DNA from: a candidate division FCPU426 bacterium
GTDB lineage: Bacteria; Oederibacteriota; Muellerivitia; Muellerivitales; Muellerivitaceae
NCBI GenBank assembly: GCA_027452205.1
Contig: DAIDGV010000011.1
Span: 1-64,000 of the forward strand
Length of the DNA stretch: 64,000 nt
Direction: 5' to 3'
The stretch's first letter is position 1. The number at the start of each line of letters is the position of its first letter. Shown in pieces: positions 1-8,852 of this stretch. Under the pieces are notes generated by a model. That model made no database searches. It was not told the DNA's origin and saw only the letters and a list, made by a program, of their open reading frames with translations. Both the position numbers and the translations under genes were made by a program.

Positions 1-50
1 GAGGGGGGACCGGGGGGCGGGAAGGGAAAGGCCCTCCCCGCCAGAGTGGT

Positions 51-1442
51 TCAGAGGCCGTATTTTTTGATCTTCAGATGCAGAGTCTTGTAGTCGGTCC
101 GAAGGATCTTGGAGGCCTGGCTCTTGTTCCCCTGGGTGGAACGCAGCACATCCCGGATGGCCTGTTTCTCCGCGGCTTCCGCGGCGCTATCGGCGATCTC
201 TTTTAAAGAGGCTCCCGCCGGCAAGGAAACTTCCAATGGATTGACGCTCGCCAGGGATCTTCCTTTACGGTTGGATTTGAGCAGTTCCTTGATCTGTTCC
301 GCGTGAAGGGTGAAGTCGGGTGTCATGAGCACCGCTTGGCGGATAACATTACGCAGTTCCCGGATATTGCCGGGCCAATCATGCTCGATCAGCAGTTCCC
401 GGGCCTTGGAGTCGATGGAACTGATGGAGCGGCGCAGCTCCGAACCGGCCTCTTCCATGAATTTTTGGCACAAGGCGGGAATGTCCTCCCGGCGTTCCCG
501 AAGGGGCGGCAGGGACAGGGTGAACTCAGCCAAACGGTAATAAAGATCCGAGCGGAATTTGCCGGCCTTGGCTTCCTCTTCCAAGGGCGCGTTGGTGGCG
601 GCGATGAAACGCACATTAATGGGGACGGCCTTGTCGGCCCCCACGGGGCGCACGACGCGTTCTTGCAGCACTCGCAACATCTTGGACTGGAGCCCTAAGG
701 GCAGGTTCCCGATCTCGTCCAGGAAAAGGGTGCCGCCCTGGGCCAGCACTAACTGTCCCTCTTTCTTCCGGTCCGCGCCGCTGAAGGAGCCTTTCTCATG
801 ACCGAACAATTCGGATTCCAGCAAATTCTCGGCGATCGCGCCGCAATCGATGGCCACGAAGGGTTTGCCTTTGCGGGGTGATTCCTCATGCAAGGCCCGG
901 GCGGCCAGTTCCTTGCCCGCCCCGGTCTCGCCTTGAATGAGCACGGTCAGGTCGGAAGGTCCCACCTTTTGGATCTGGGCGGTCACGGCCTGGATGGCGG
1001 CGCTTTGTCCCACGATGCGGACCAAGGCCTCGCTGCGGCCAGCCTTCTGGCGCAAGGCCTTTACTTCGGCCACCAGTTCGTTCTTTTCCAGGGCGCGGTT
1101 GACGGTGACCAGCAACTGTTCGTTCTCGAAGGGTTTGGTGAGGAAGTGATAGGCCCCGGACTGGATGGCCTGCACCGCGATCTGGATGTCGGTGTTCCCG
1201 GTAAGCATGATGACGGGTAATTGGGGCTGTTCGGCCTTGAGCTTGACGAGCACCTCCATACCGCTCATGTCCGGTAATTGCAGGTCCAGAATGACCAGGT
1301 CGGGCATGAAGTCTTCCGCTTGCCGTAGTCCTTCGGCGCCGGTCTCGGCGGTCCGTACCTCGTCGTATCCGGCGGCTTTCAAGACCGCCTTCAAGAGACG
1401 GCCCTGGGCGGGCGCGTCGTCGATGACCAGGATCTTTTTCAC
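51..1442 (-). CDS. NtrC-family sigma-54-dependent response regulator
   Basis: 463-aa transcription activator. An N-terminal receiver carries the acidic pair DD at 8-9, phospho-acceptor Asp53 and the TKPF lysine near 103. The central AAA+ domain has Walker A GETGAGKE (171-178), Walker B GTLFLDEIG (237-245) and the sigma-54 contact loop GSFSGA (218-223), a mild variant of GAFTGA. A Fis-type HTH ends the protein. It should couple phosphorylation to open-complex formation at sigma-54 promoters. It is last in a minus-strand kinase, receiver, activator set and starts 2 nt after the receiver gene, so the three probably form one phosphorelay. Target genes cannot be inferred. Confidence 0.93.
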   Translation of the reverse strand: MKKILVIDDAPAQGRLLKAVLKAAGYDEVRTAETGAEGLRQAEDFMPDLVILDLQLPDMSGMEVLVKLKAEQPQLPVIMLTGNTDIQIAVQAIQSGAYHFLTKPFENEQLLVTVNRALEKNELVAEVKALRQKAGRSEALVRIVGQSAAIQAVTAQIQKVGPSDLTVLIQGETGAGKELAARALHEESPRKGKPFVAIDCGAIAENLLESELFGHEKGSFSGADRKKEGQLVLAQGGTLFLDEIGNLPLGLQSKMLRVLQERVVRPVGADKAVPINVRFIAATNAPLEEEAKAGKFRSDLYYRLAEFTLSLPPLRERREDIPALCQKFMEEAGSELRRSISSIDSKARELLIEHDWPGNIRELRNVIRQAVLMTPDFTLHAEQIKELLKSNRKGRSLASVNPLEVSLPAGASLKEIADSAAEAAEKQAIRDVLRSTQGNKSQASKILRTDYKTLHLKIKKYGL

Positions 1443-1444
1443 GG

Positions 1445-1828
1445 TCAGGCCTCTTTCGCTGGTTTGAGCATTTCCGCCACCACCTGGGGCAGGGACTTCG
1501 TATCGATCGGCTTGGCGATATAACCGTCACAACCCGCGGCGCGGGCCTTTTCCTCATCGCCCTTCATGGCGAAAGCGGTCAAAGCGATCACCTTGATGGA
1601 CCGTGTCTCGGGCACGGCTTTCAAACGGCGGGTCAGTTCCAGGCCGTCCATGCCGGGCAATTGGATGTCCATGAGGATGAGCTTGGGTTTGAAGGTCTGC
1701 AGCAGTTCCAGGGCGATCTCGGCGTCCCCGGCGGTCTTGACATCGTAACCTTCCTGGGCCAGAAGGACCCGGGTCAGTTTGAGGTTCACCGGATTGTCAT
1801 CCACGATCAGGATGGGCTCACCGGCCAT
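1445..1828 (-). CDS. Single-domain CheY/DivK-like response regulator
   Basis: 127-aa stand-alone receiver. It shows the VDDN acidic pocket, phospho-acceptor Asp54 in LILMDIQLPG, the ALTAF Thr/Ala region and the IAKPI lysine near the C-terminus. No output domain is present, so it probably acts as a phosphorelay intermediate or by protein contact. The start was set at the ATG at 1828, which follows a strong AGGAGG ribosome site; a longer open frame upstream lies inside the kinase gene. It overlaps the kinase 3' end by 11 bp, showing translational coupling. Confidence 0.9.
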   Translation of the reverse strand: MAGEPILIVDDNPVNLKLTRVLLAQEGYDVKTAGDAEIALELLQTFKPKLILMDIQLPGMDGLELTRRLKAVPETRSIKVIALTAFAMKGDEEKARAAGCDGYIAKPIDTKSLPQVVAEMLKPAKEA

Positions 1829-3593
1829 GGGTTTCCTCCTCCCAGCGCAACGGGAAGACCGCGGAAAAAACGCTGCCTTTGCCGAACTCGCTTTGGGCCT
1901 CGACCTGGCCGCCCTGGGCTTCCACAATGCGGCGGGTGAGGGCCAATCCCAGACCGGTGCCCGCGTATTTCTTGTTGGCCCCGGCGTCCAATTGCTGGAA
2001 CTCCACGAAAAGCTTGGGGATGTCCTCTTTACGGATACCGATACCCGAGTCCTCCACCGACAAACGGAACATCCCGGGTTTGTCGGGCGCCAAGCGGATG
2101 GTGACCAGGCCCTTTTCGGGGGTGAATTTGATGGCGTTGGACAGGTAGTTGTAAAGGACCTGTTTGAACTTGGAATGGTCCAAATGAACGGTGGTCAGGG
2201 AAGGGTCGCTTTGGACCTCGACCTGGATCGACTTGCTGCCGGAGAGGCCCCGCAGGATATCCTTGACCTCGTTGACGACCGAGGGAAGGTCCAGGTCCTC
2301 GGAACGGAATTCCATCTTGCCCGCTTCCACCTTGGTCAGGTCCAGCACATCGTTGATGAGCTGCAGCAGGTGGCGGGAACTGGTGAGGATATCACCGAGG
2401 TATTCCTTATGGTCCGCGGAGACGGGACCGACCTTCTCGTTATACATCAACTCGGAAAAACCGATGATGGCGTTCAAGGGAGTGCGCAGCTCGTGGGACA
2501 TGTTGGCGAGGAACTCGCTCTTGAGGCGGTTGGCTTCCTGCATACGCCGGTTCTGTTCCTCCAAAAGCCGTTTGCGGTCCGAAACATCCCGGATGGCGGC
2601 GATCACATGGGTGCCGCCGGCGGTGCGCATGGGGCTCAAGCTGATCTCGGCGGGGAACTCGCTGCGGTCCTTGCGCAAGGCGTAAAGGTCCAATCCCGCG
2701 CCCATGGGGCGGGTCTTGGGCGAGTGGGTGTATTGGCTTCGGTGCTGGGGATGGCCCGCGCGGAAGCGCTGGGGAATGAGTGTCTCGATGGGCTGACCGA
2801 TCAGTTCTTCCCTTTGGTAACCGAACAGGTCCAGGGTGCGGGCGTTGGCCAAAAGGATAAGGCCCCTGTCGTCCACGATGATCATGGAATCCGGGGCGGC
2901 TTCCAGGACGGCGCGGAACTTTTCTTCCTCCAGCGCCTTCTCGGTCACGTCGGTGACCTGATGGATGATATAAGAAAGTTCCCCGTTCGGATCCAACACC
3001 GGCGAATTGAGGGGACTCCAGTAGCGCACCTCAAAAGCACCGCCTTCGGACTCGGGCTTGCGGATGTCATATTTCTGGATAGGCATGGTGTCGGGCACCC
3101 GCTTCTTGATGACCCGGTCCAGGGAAGCGCGCAGGTTGCTGGTCCCGTCCGCGGTGGGATCATCCGGATTATCGGGAAATACATCGAAGAGATATTTGCC
3201 CAGTATCCCTTTGCGGGTGGTCATGGTCGCTTTGAGGTAAGCGTCGCTGACCGCCACGATGGTCAGGTCGGGTTCGAGAACGAGATAGAGGCCGGGAGCG
3301 GATTCGAACAGAACGCGGAAGTCGGTCGGTAAAGGTTTTTTCCCGGCGCTTTTCTTATTTGTCAAAAAATGGACATTTTTAGCGGGTTTCGGGGAGGCTT
3401 TGCCGGACATTGTTTTTTTGAGACGAACAGGCCTTTTGGCCGAGGACCGCTTGGCTTTTCGCTTTTTCACGGACACCCTTTTTCCCTGGAATATAAGGAT
3501 TTTAGCCGGATTATTCCCCGGTGCCAGCCTTCTTATCGTGAATCCCTGTCCTGGAACCGGGAAAACGTTGTTTTTCATCCCCTTTTTCAGCAT
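1818..3593 (-). CDS. Soluble PAS-PAS sensor histidine kinase
   Basis: Up to 591 aa. A very basic, low-complexity N-terminus (to about residue 85) precedes two PAS domains (about 91-215 and 222-340), an HisKA domain with H-box MSHELRTP (His367) and an HATPase domain with G-boxes near the C-terminus. No membrane segment is evident, so it senses a cytoplasmic signal. The start is uncertain: ATGs at 3593 and 3578 both abut G-runs with poor spacing, while a GTG at 3470 has AAGGG about 5 nt upstream. It begins the kinase, receiver, NtrC operon. Confidence 0.88.
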   Translation of the reverse strand: MLKKGMKNNVFPVPGQGFTIRRLAPGNNPAKILIFQGKRVSVKKRKAKRSSAKRPVRLKKTMSGKASPKPAKNVHFLTNKKSAGKKPLPTDFRVLFESAPGLYLVLEPDLTIVAVSDAYLKATMTTRKGILGKYLFDVFPDNPDDPTADGTSNLRASLDRVIKKRVPDTMPIQKYDIRKPESEGGAFEVRYWSPLNSPVLDPNGELSYIIHQVTDVTEKALEEEKFRAVLEAAPDSMIIVDDRGLILLANARTLDLFGYQREELIGQPIETLIPQRFRAGHPQHRSQYTHSPKTRPMGAGLDLYALRKDRSEFPAEISLSPMRTAGGTHVIAAIRDVSDRKRLLEEQNRRMQEANRLKSEFLANMSHELRTPLNAIIGFSELMYNEKVGPVSADHKEYLGDILTSSRHLLQLINDVLDLTKVEAGKMEFRSEDLDLPSVVNEVKDILRGLSGSKSIQVEVQSDPSLTTVHLDHSKFKQVLYNYLSNAIKFTPEKGLVTIRLAPDKPGMFRLSVEDSGIGIRKEDIPKLFVEFQQLDAGANKKYAGTGLGLALTRRIVEAQGGQVEAQSEFGKGSVFSAVFPLRWEEETHGR

Positions 3594-3610
3594 CCCCTAT
3601 CGCCGGATCG

Positions 3611-3626
3611 GATGATGGGGGTCATA
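3611..3626 (+). promoter_or_regulatory. CRP/FNR-type palindrome upstream of ppsA
   Basis: GATGA-TGGGGG-TCATA matches 9 of 10 positions of the recurrent TATGA-N6-TCATA palindrome. It sits 55 bp upstream of the ppsA ATG. No convincing -10 hexamer is seen at the spacing found elsewhere (CATAGC at 3651 is the best), so this instance is weaker than others. Confidence 0.5.
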
Positions 3627-3680
3627 AAATAATTCATAGGACGGACGGACCATAGCCGAGAGGGAAAAGGGGTGTTCGTC

Positions 3681-6077
3681 ATGGGACAAGCTCCAATTTG
3701 GGTCAAAGGGTTCGATCGTATCCGTATGAAGGACCTTGCTCAGGTCGGCGGCAAGAACGCCTCCTTAGGCGAGATGACCTCGGCCCTGACGAAAGCGGGG
3801 GTGCGGGTCCCTCCGGGGTTCGCCGTCACCTCTGAGGCTTTCCGGGAAATGGTCCGGCATAACCGGCTTCAAAAACCGATCGACTATTTTTCTCTCCTGA
3901 TCGAAAAGCATCCGTCGTCCCTCAAGGCCAACGCGCAAGCGGTCCGGGCGTTATGGCTCAAGGCCAAGTTCCCGATTCCCCTGGCCGCTTCCATCATCGA
4001 GGCTTACCGCGACCTTTGCCGGAAAGAAAAAACACGGGACTTGCCGGTGGCGGTCCGTTCCTCGGCCACCGCCGAGGACCTGCCCGACGCGAGTTTCGCG
4101 GGACAACAAGAGACCTTCCTGAATGTGCGGGGCGAAAAGGCCCTTATCGATGCCTGCCGGCGCTGTTACGCCTCGCTCTATACGGACCGGGCCATCAGTT
4201 ACCGCATCGAGAAGGGTTACGCCCATAAAAAGATCGCGCTTTCCATCGGAGTGCAACGGATGGTGCGCTCGGACATCGGCAGTTCCGGGGTCATGTTCAG
4301 CATCGACACCGAGAGCGGTTTTACCGGAGCGGTCCTGATTAACGCGGCCTTCGGCCTGGGCGAGACGGTGGTGCAGGGCGAGGTCGATCCGGACGAATAC
4401 ATGGTCTTCAAACCGCTGCTCGGCAAGAAAGGCCTGGTGCCCATCCTCAAAAAAGAAAAAGGCGCCAAGGAAGTGAAGATGATCTACCGACGCCGGGAAG
4501 GCACGCGCCTGGTCCGGACCGCCCCGGTAGAAAGGGAACGGTACGTCTTGGCCGATCCCGAGATCCTGCAGTTGGCCCGCTGGGCGGCCTTGGTTGAAAA
4601 GCATTACGGCAAACCCATGGACATGGAATGGGCCAAGGATGGCGGGACCGGAAAACTTTACATGGTCCAGGCCCGGCCCGAGACGGTGCAATCCCGCCGC
4701 AAGGCGGGGGTCCTCAAAAGTTATAAGCTCAAACAAAAAGGCAAGATGCTCCTTCAAGGCATGAGCGTGGGGGATGGGATCGCGGTGGGCCCGGTTTGCC
4801 GTATCACTTCGGCCAAACAGATCAGCCAGTTCAAAGAAGGGTCTGTCCTGGTGGCCGAAATGACGGACCCGGATTGGGTGCCCATCATGAAGAAAGCCCG
4901 GGGCATCATCACGGACCATGGGGGCCGCACTTGCCATGCGGCCATCGTCAGCCGGGAACTGGGCATCCCCGCGGTCGTGGGTACGGGCAAAGCCACCCAT
5001 ATCCTTAAAAATGGCCAAAAAGTAACGGTTTCCTGCGCGGAAGGCTTGCAGGGGAACATCTATCAGGGTGAACTGGCCTTCAGCGAAAAAGAGACCCGTC
5101 TGGACCGCTTTGCCCAAACCCGGACCCAGATCCTGATGAACATCGCCAGCCCCGACGCGGCCTTCCAGTGGTGGCACTTGCCGGTGAAGGGCATCGGTCT
5201 GGCCCGGATGGAGTTCCTCGTCAGCGAGACCATCAAGGTGCATCCTATGGCCCTGGTCCATTTCAAGGACCTGAGCGACAAGAAGTTGAAGGAACAGATC
5301 GAGGGCATCACGAAAGGTTATAACGACAAATCCGAATATTTCGTCGATAAGCTCTCCCGGGGCCTGGCCCAGATCGCGGCCACCCAATATCCCCATCCGG
5401 TCATCGTGCGCTTGAGCGACTTCAAGACCAATGAGTACGCCAATCTCATCGGCGGGTCCCTCTATGAACCCAAAGAAGAGAATCCCATGATCGGCTGGCG
5501 GGGCGCTTCCCGCTATTACAGCGCCGGCTATCAGCCGGGATTCGAGCTGGAATGTAAAGCCTTGAAGCGGGCCCGGGAGATCCTGGGTCTGACGAATATC
5601 GTCGTCATGGTGCCTTTCTGCCGCACGCCCCAGGAAGCGGACAAAGTGCTGGCGGTCATGGCGGCCAACGGGTTGAGACGCCATCAGAAAGGCTTGGAAG
5701 TTTATGTGATGTGCGAGATCCCCGCGAACGTGATCCTGGCCGAGGAATTCGCCAAGCGTTTCGACGGTTTTTCCATCGGCAGCAACGACCTGACCCAATT
5801 GACCCTGGGGGTTGACCGGGACTCGGGTATCCTCACAAAATTGTTCGATGAAAGGGATGAAGCGGTGATGAAGTCCATCGCTGATGTTATCCGCCGGTGC
5901 CGGGCCACAGGCACGAAGATCGGCATTTGCGGGCAGGCGCCCAGCGATCATCCGGAGTTCGCCGCTTTCCTGGTACGTTGCGGCATCGACTCCATTTCGC
6001 TTAACCCGGACTCGGTGGCGGCGGCCATCCTGAGCGTTTCCCGGCAGGAAAAAGCGATCCGCCGCGCAAGGAGGTAG
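3681..6077 (+). CDS. ppsA: Phosphoenolpyruvate synthase
   Basis: 798 aa, about the usual family length. It converts pyruvate, ATP and water to PEP, AMP and phosphate in gluconeogenesis. The N-terminal ATP-grasp-like PPDK domain begins VGGKNASLGEM. The swivelling phospho-His domain has GGRTCHAAIVSRELGIPAVVG with catalytic His419. The C-terminal TIM barrel has the GICGQ cysteine and ends in SLNPDSV. A GTG at 3672 is in frame, but AAAGGGG at 3665-3671 spaces better to the ATG at 3681. It heads a plus-strand run reaching pfkB. The pairing of PEP synthase with a PfkB kinase suggests control at the pyruvate and hexose ends of glycolysis. Confidence 0.93.
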   Translation: MGQAPIWVKGFDRIRMKDLAQVGGKNASLGEMTSALTKAGVRVPPGFAVTSEAFREMVRHNRLQKPIDYFSLLIEKHPSSLKANAQAVRALWLKAKFPIPLAASIIEAYRDLCRKEKTRDLPVAVRSSATAEDLPDASFAGQQETFLNVRGEKALIDACRRCYASLYTDRAISYRIEKGYAHKKIALSIGVQRMVRSDIGSSGVMFSIDTESGFTGAVLINAAFGLGETVVQGEVDPDEYMVFKPLLGKKGLVPILKKEKGAKEVKMIYRRREGTRLVRTAPVERERYVLADPEILQLARWAALVEKHYGKPMDMEWAKDGGTGKLYMVQARPETVQSRRKAGVLKSYKLKQKGKMLLQGMSVGDGIAVGPVCRITSAKQISQFKEGSVLVAEMTDPDWVPIMKKARGIITDHGGRTCHAAIVSRELGIPAVVGTGKATHILKNGQKVTVSCAEGLQGNIYQGELAFSEKETRLDRFAQTRTQILMNIASPDAAFQWWHLPVKGIGLARMEFLVSETIKVHPMALVHFKDLSDKKLKEQIEGITKGYNDKSEYFVDKLSRGLAQIAATQYPHPVIVRLSDFKTNEYANLIGGSLYEPKEENPMIGWRGASRYYSAGYQPGFELECKALKRAREILGLTNIVVMVPFCRTPQEADKVLAVMAANGLRRHQKGLEVYVMCEIPANVILAEEFAKRFDGFSIGSNDLTQLTLGVDRDSGILTKLFDERDEAVMKSIADVIRRCRATGTKIGICGQAPSDHPEFAAFLVRCGIDSISLNPDSVAAAILSVSRQEKAIRRARR

Positions 6078-6080
6078 GTC

Positions 6081-6716
6081 ATGCAACATCTATCAGCGAA
6101 ATTCTGGTGGATCCTGGTTTTCCGGGGCCTTTTAGGCGTGGGTCTGGCGGTCTTGTGCGGGATCTGGCTGGTCCAAATCCATCAACCTTATCTCGACAAC
6201 TTCGGCCTGCTGACCTTCCTGCGCCAGGCCGTTATCGTGGAGATGGTGGTCACCCTTTTGGCTTGTTACGCCTTCATGGACGGTTTCTTCGCCCTGGTGC
6301 TGGGCATGCAAAATTACGGCGAAGGAAGACGTTGGTGGAGCCTGGCCGCGGAGGGCCTGCTCAGTTTGGCCCTGGGGTTCTTGGTGTTCTTCCGGCCCGG
6401 GGTGACGATCTGGGTGCTCTTCTATTGGGTGGTCTTTTGGGCGGTTTTTACGGGGATATTGGAGCTGATGCAGTCCTTCGACCTGCGAGAATACAAGGAC
6501 CGGAAGCGCCCCTATTTCCTGATCGGCCTGACCTCCATGCTCTTCGGCCTACTGTTGGTGCTCAATTCCGAGCGGGGCGGGGAAGCCCTGATCTGGGTGC
6601 TGGGCGGTTACGCGCTGGTTTTCGGCGGGTTGCTGCTGCAAGAGGGGCTTCACTTGCGGCGCTATTCCCACGAATGGACCCAATGGAAAAAGTCTTACGT
6701 GAAGATCAAAGGTTAA
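6081..6716 (+). CDS. DUF308/HdeD-like membrane protein
   Basis: 211-aa integral membrane protein with about six hydrophobic segments and short loops, the pattern of the HdeD/DUF308 family. In enterobacteria HdeD is linked to acid stress; the biochemical role is unknown. The ATG lies 3 nt after the ppsA stop, behind AAGGAGG, so it is cotranscribed with ppsA. Family assignment rests on the hydropathy pattern and motifs such as VFWAVFTGILELMQSF. Confidence 0.7.
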   Translation: MQHLSAKFWWILVFRGLLGVGLAVLCGIWLVQIHQPYLDNFGLLTFLRQAVIVEMVVTLLACYAFMDGFFALVLGMQNYGEGRRWWSLAAEGLLSLALGFLVFFRPGVTIWVLFYWVVFWAVFTGILELMQSFDLREYKDRKRPYFLIGLTSMLFGLLLVLNSERGGEALIWVLGGYALVFGGLLLQEGLHLRRYSHEWTQWKKSYVKIKG

Positions 6717-6729
6717 GCGGGGAGGCTTT

Positions 6730-7041
6730 ATGGAAAGGGACTATCTGACGCAACTGCGATGGGAGTTGGCCCAGTGGTATTGGGTGCCCCCCTGGGACGT
6801 GAACCTATCCACTCCCGATGAGCGGACGCTGGTCACACCGACCTTGATCAAGGCCAAGTTGACCAAAGGGAAAGGGTCGAAACCAAAGGGGCCGGGAGCG
6901 GTCCTGAGGGTGATCCAAAAACTCTATTACCGGGGTTCCCGGACGCACCATGAAATCATGGGCGCGCACCAACGCAAGGCGGTGCTGCCTTTCCGGGGTA
7001 AGGGTCACAAGGTCGAAAGACGGAGCAAAAAAAGAGGCTGA
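6730..7041 (+). CDS. Small basic hypothetical protein
   Basis: 103 aa, not recognised. It is rich in Lys/Arg, especially after residue 45, with an aromatic N-terminal stretch (WELAQWYWVPPWDVN). No signal peptide or membrane segment is seen. It lies 13 nt after the HdeD-like gene with GGGGAGG upstream of the ATG, so it is in the same operon. The charge would suit nucleic-acid or polyanion binding, but that is inference. Confidence 0.6.
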   Translation: MERDYLTQLRWELAQWYWVPPWDVNLSTPDERTLVTPTLIKAKLTKGKGSKPKGPGAVLRVIQKLYYRGSRTHHEIMGAHQRKAVLPFRGKGHKVERRSKKRG

Positions 7042-7083
7042 ACCCCGGCTGATCGGACCGAGGCGGGGCCCAAAGGGGATGTC

Positions 7084-7827
7084 ATGAAAAAGGGATTCTT
7101 TGAGGGGTTGAAGGAATGGCTGATCCGTTGGTTGTCCGTGACCCCCTTGGGGTCCTTGGAGAACGCCTCGGCTTTTTCCCAGTTGTCCGGGATGTGGAGG
7201 GGGTTCCACGGGTTCGTGAAGAAGCATTCGACCAAGAAGCTGCCGGCGTTCTTCCTGTTGTGGCTGGCGCTGAGCGCTTCCTCGGTCCTGGCGGCGCCGC
7301 TGGAGAAGGACCAAAAGTGGATCGAGTCGGCGGACGCCGGGTTGGTTTTCCCGGTCAGTCCGCAGGCCTCAGCCAATTACGCCACGGGGATCGGCGGGGA
7401 CGTGATGGTAGGTTACCGTTTCGACAGGGACTTCAGCCTTTCAACCTCCTTAGGATACTACGACATGGACCGCGCCTATGGCGGCGCCGCGTCGGGGGAA
7501 TGGATCTACGTGCCGCTGATGGAAGTGGTGCGGCTCAATTTTGGGGACGGCTGGGTACGACCTTACGTTCTTCTGGGGGTCGGCGCTTCGCTCAATAGTT
7601 ATAGCGCGGCGGTGTTGGGACAGTCGGGCAAGGCCACGACCCAGCAGACGGGATTCCTCACCGCGCCGGGGGCGGGGGTCCTTTTCCGGTTCTTCAGCGA
7701 TTTGGTCTTTTATGTCCAATGCCGGGTCGATATGAACTTTCTCCCTTCCTCCGGTATCGTCCCCCAGGCGGATTCACCGTCGCTTTTCATCCCGCTCAAA
7801 TTGGGGATCAGCGTTTTTGCCCTTTAA
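7084..7827 (+). CDS. Outer-membrane beta-barrel protein
   Basis: 247 aa. After a hydrophobic export signal (LPAFFLLWLALSASSVLAAP, about 53-72) come alternating amphipathic strands rich in Gly and aromatics (GGDVMVGYRFDRDFSLSTSLGYYDMD) that end in a hydrophobic FAL, typical of small OmpW/OmpX-like barrels. The signal follows an unusually long 50-residue N-region. An internal ATG at 7192 would give a normal signal peptide but has no good ribosome site, whereas the ATG at 7084 follows AAGGGGATGTC. It probably belongs to the ppsA operon. Confidence 0.7.
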   Translation: MKKGFFEGLKEWLIRWLSVTPLGSLENASAFSQLSGMWRGFHGFVKKHSTKKLPAFFLLWLALSASSVLAAPLEKDQKWIESADAGLVFPVSPQASANYATGIGGDVMVGYRFDRDFSLSTSLGYYDMDRAYGGAASGEWIYVPLMEVVRLNFGDGWVRPYVLLGVGASLNSYSAAVLGQSGKATTQQTGFLTAPGAGVLFRFFSDLVFYVQCRVDMNFLPSSGIVPQADSPSLFIPLKLGISVFAL

Positions 7828-7842
7828 TTCAAGGAGGGTCCG

Positions 7843-8775
7843 ATGATCGACACCTTCACCCTCAATCCTTCGATCGATCAATACTTGCTGGTACCCCATT
7901 GGGTGAAGGACGACACCTTGCGCGCGGTGGTAGGGCACCGTTATCCGGGTGGCAAGGGCATCAATGTGGCCCGGGCGCTCAAGGTGCTGGGACGAAGCAC
8001 CCGGGCCTTCACGCTGGTAGGGGGCATGGCGGGTTATATGCTGCGGGACCTCCTGGCCAACCTCAAGATCGACTGTGTGTTCGTGGAGATCCCCGGGGAA
8101 ACCCGCATCAATATGATCGTTACCGATACCTCGGACCGCACCCAGACCCGGTTGAGCCTCCCGGGACCGGAAATCGACTCCGTCCACCGGGACCTCTTGG
8201 TGGACCTGATCCTCAAGGCCCGGCCCCAGCCGGAGTTCTGGGTCATGGGGGGCAGCGTACCGCCGGGCATCGGACAGGACATCTATTTCCGCATCGTCCA
8301 AAAGCTGTCCGCCCGGGGACCCAAGTGCGTGCTGGACACCGACGAGGAAGCCCTGCGGGAGGGCATCCGGGCCAAGCCTTTCATGATCAAACCTAACGAG
8401 TTCGAACTGGAAAGGCTGGTGGGACGCACACTGGGGGACGAGAGGGAATTCCTGGAAGCGGCGCGGGATGTCTGCCGGCAAGGCGTGGAGGTGGTGGCCT
8501 TGACCCTGGGGGTGAAAGGCGCCCTGGTGGTGACCCGGGAGGAGTCCTGGCAGGTGACGGCGCCGCTGGTGGAAGTGAAAAGCAAGGTGGGGGCGGGCGA
8601 TTGTTTCATCGCGGGGTTCCTGGACGCATTGGAATCAGGCGGGTCCCTGGAACAGGCCGGGATGAACGGGGTGGCGGCGGGCACCGCGGCGGTCATCCAT
8701 GAGGGAACGGCCTTCTTTACCCGGGAGGATTTTGAAAGACTAAAACCACAGGTTAAAACCAGGCGACTTTCCTGA
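7843..8775 (+). CDS. pfkB: PfkB-family sugar kinase (1-phosphofructokinase-like)
   Basis: 310-aa ribokinase-fold kinase. It has the substrate-binding GGKGINVARAL motif near 43-53 and the anion-hole/catalytic signature VGAGDCFIAGF with the base Asp near 253. The opening TLNPSIDQ is typical of the 1-phosphofructokinase, tagatose-6-phosphate and minor 6-phosphofructokinase branch; the exact substrate cannot be settled from motifs. A strong AAGGAGGG site precedes the ATG. It is last in the ppsA operon. Homologous pfkB genes are members of the DosR dormancy regulon of Mycobacterium tuberculosis, which fits the regulatory theme here. Confidence 0.85.
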   Translation: MIDTFTLNPSIDQYLLVPHWVKDDTLRAVVGHRYPGGKGINVARALKVLGRSTRAFTLVGGMAGYMLRDLLANLKIDCVFVEIPGETRINMIVTDTSDRTQTRLSLPGPEIDSVHRDLLVDLILKARPQPEFWVMGGSVPPGIGQDIYFRIVQKLSARGPKCVLDTDEEALREGIRAKPFMIKPNEFELERLVGRTLGDEREFLEAARDVCRQGVEVVALTLGVKGALVVTREESWQVTAPLVEVKSKVGAGDCFIAGFLDALESGGSLEQAGMNGVAAGTAAVIHEGTAFFTREDFERLKPQVKTRRLS

Positions 8776-8781
8776 GCCGAA

Positions 8782-8824
8782 TATGCCTGTCGTCATAGAC
8801 CTGCCTGACGGTCCGTTCTCTAAT
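8782..8824 (+). promoter_or_regulatory. Class II-type promoter of ric: palindrome and -10
   Basis: TATGC-CTGTCG-TCATA (8782-8797) matches 9/10 of the recurrent palindrome. TCTAAT at 8819-8824 matches the -10 consensus at 5/6 and begins exactly 29.5 bp from the site centre, the geometry of an activator centred at -41.5. NO-repair genes are classic targets of FNR/Dnr-type regulators. Confidence 0.65.
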
Positions 8825-8852
8825 TAAATATAGATAAGTAAAGGAGGTAACC

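Noticed and set aside
1779-3332. A 517-aa plus-strand frame opposite the PAS histidine kinase
   Set aside because: Shadow of a gene with clear PAS, H-box and ATPase motifs; no ribosome site or recognisable domain.
3951-6089. A 712-aa open frame on the minus strand opposite ppsA
   Set aside because: It is antisense to a complete PEP synthase with intact catalytic motifs, and its His/Asp/Gly/Arg-rich composition is typical of GC-rich shadow frames.
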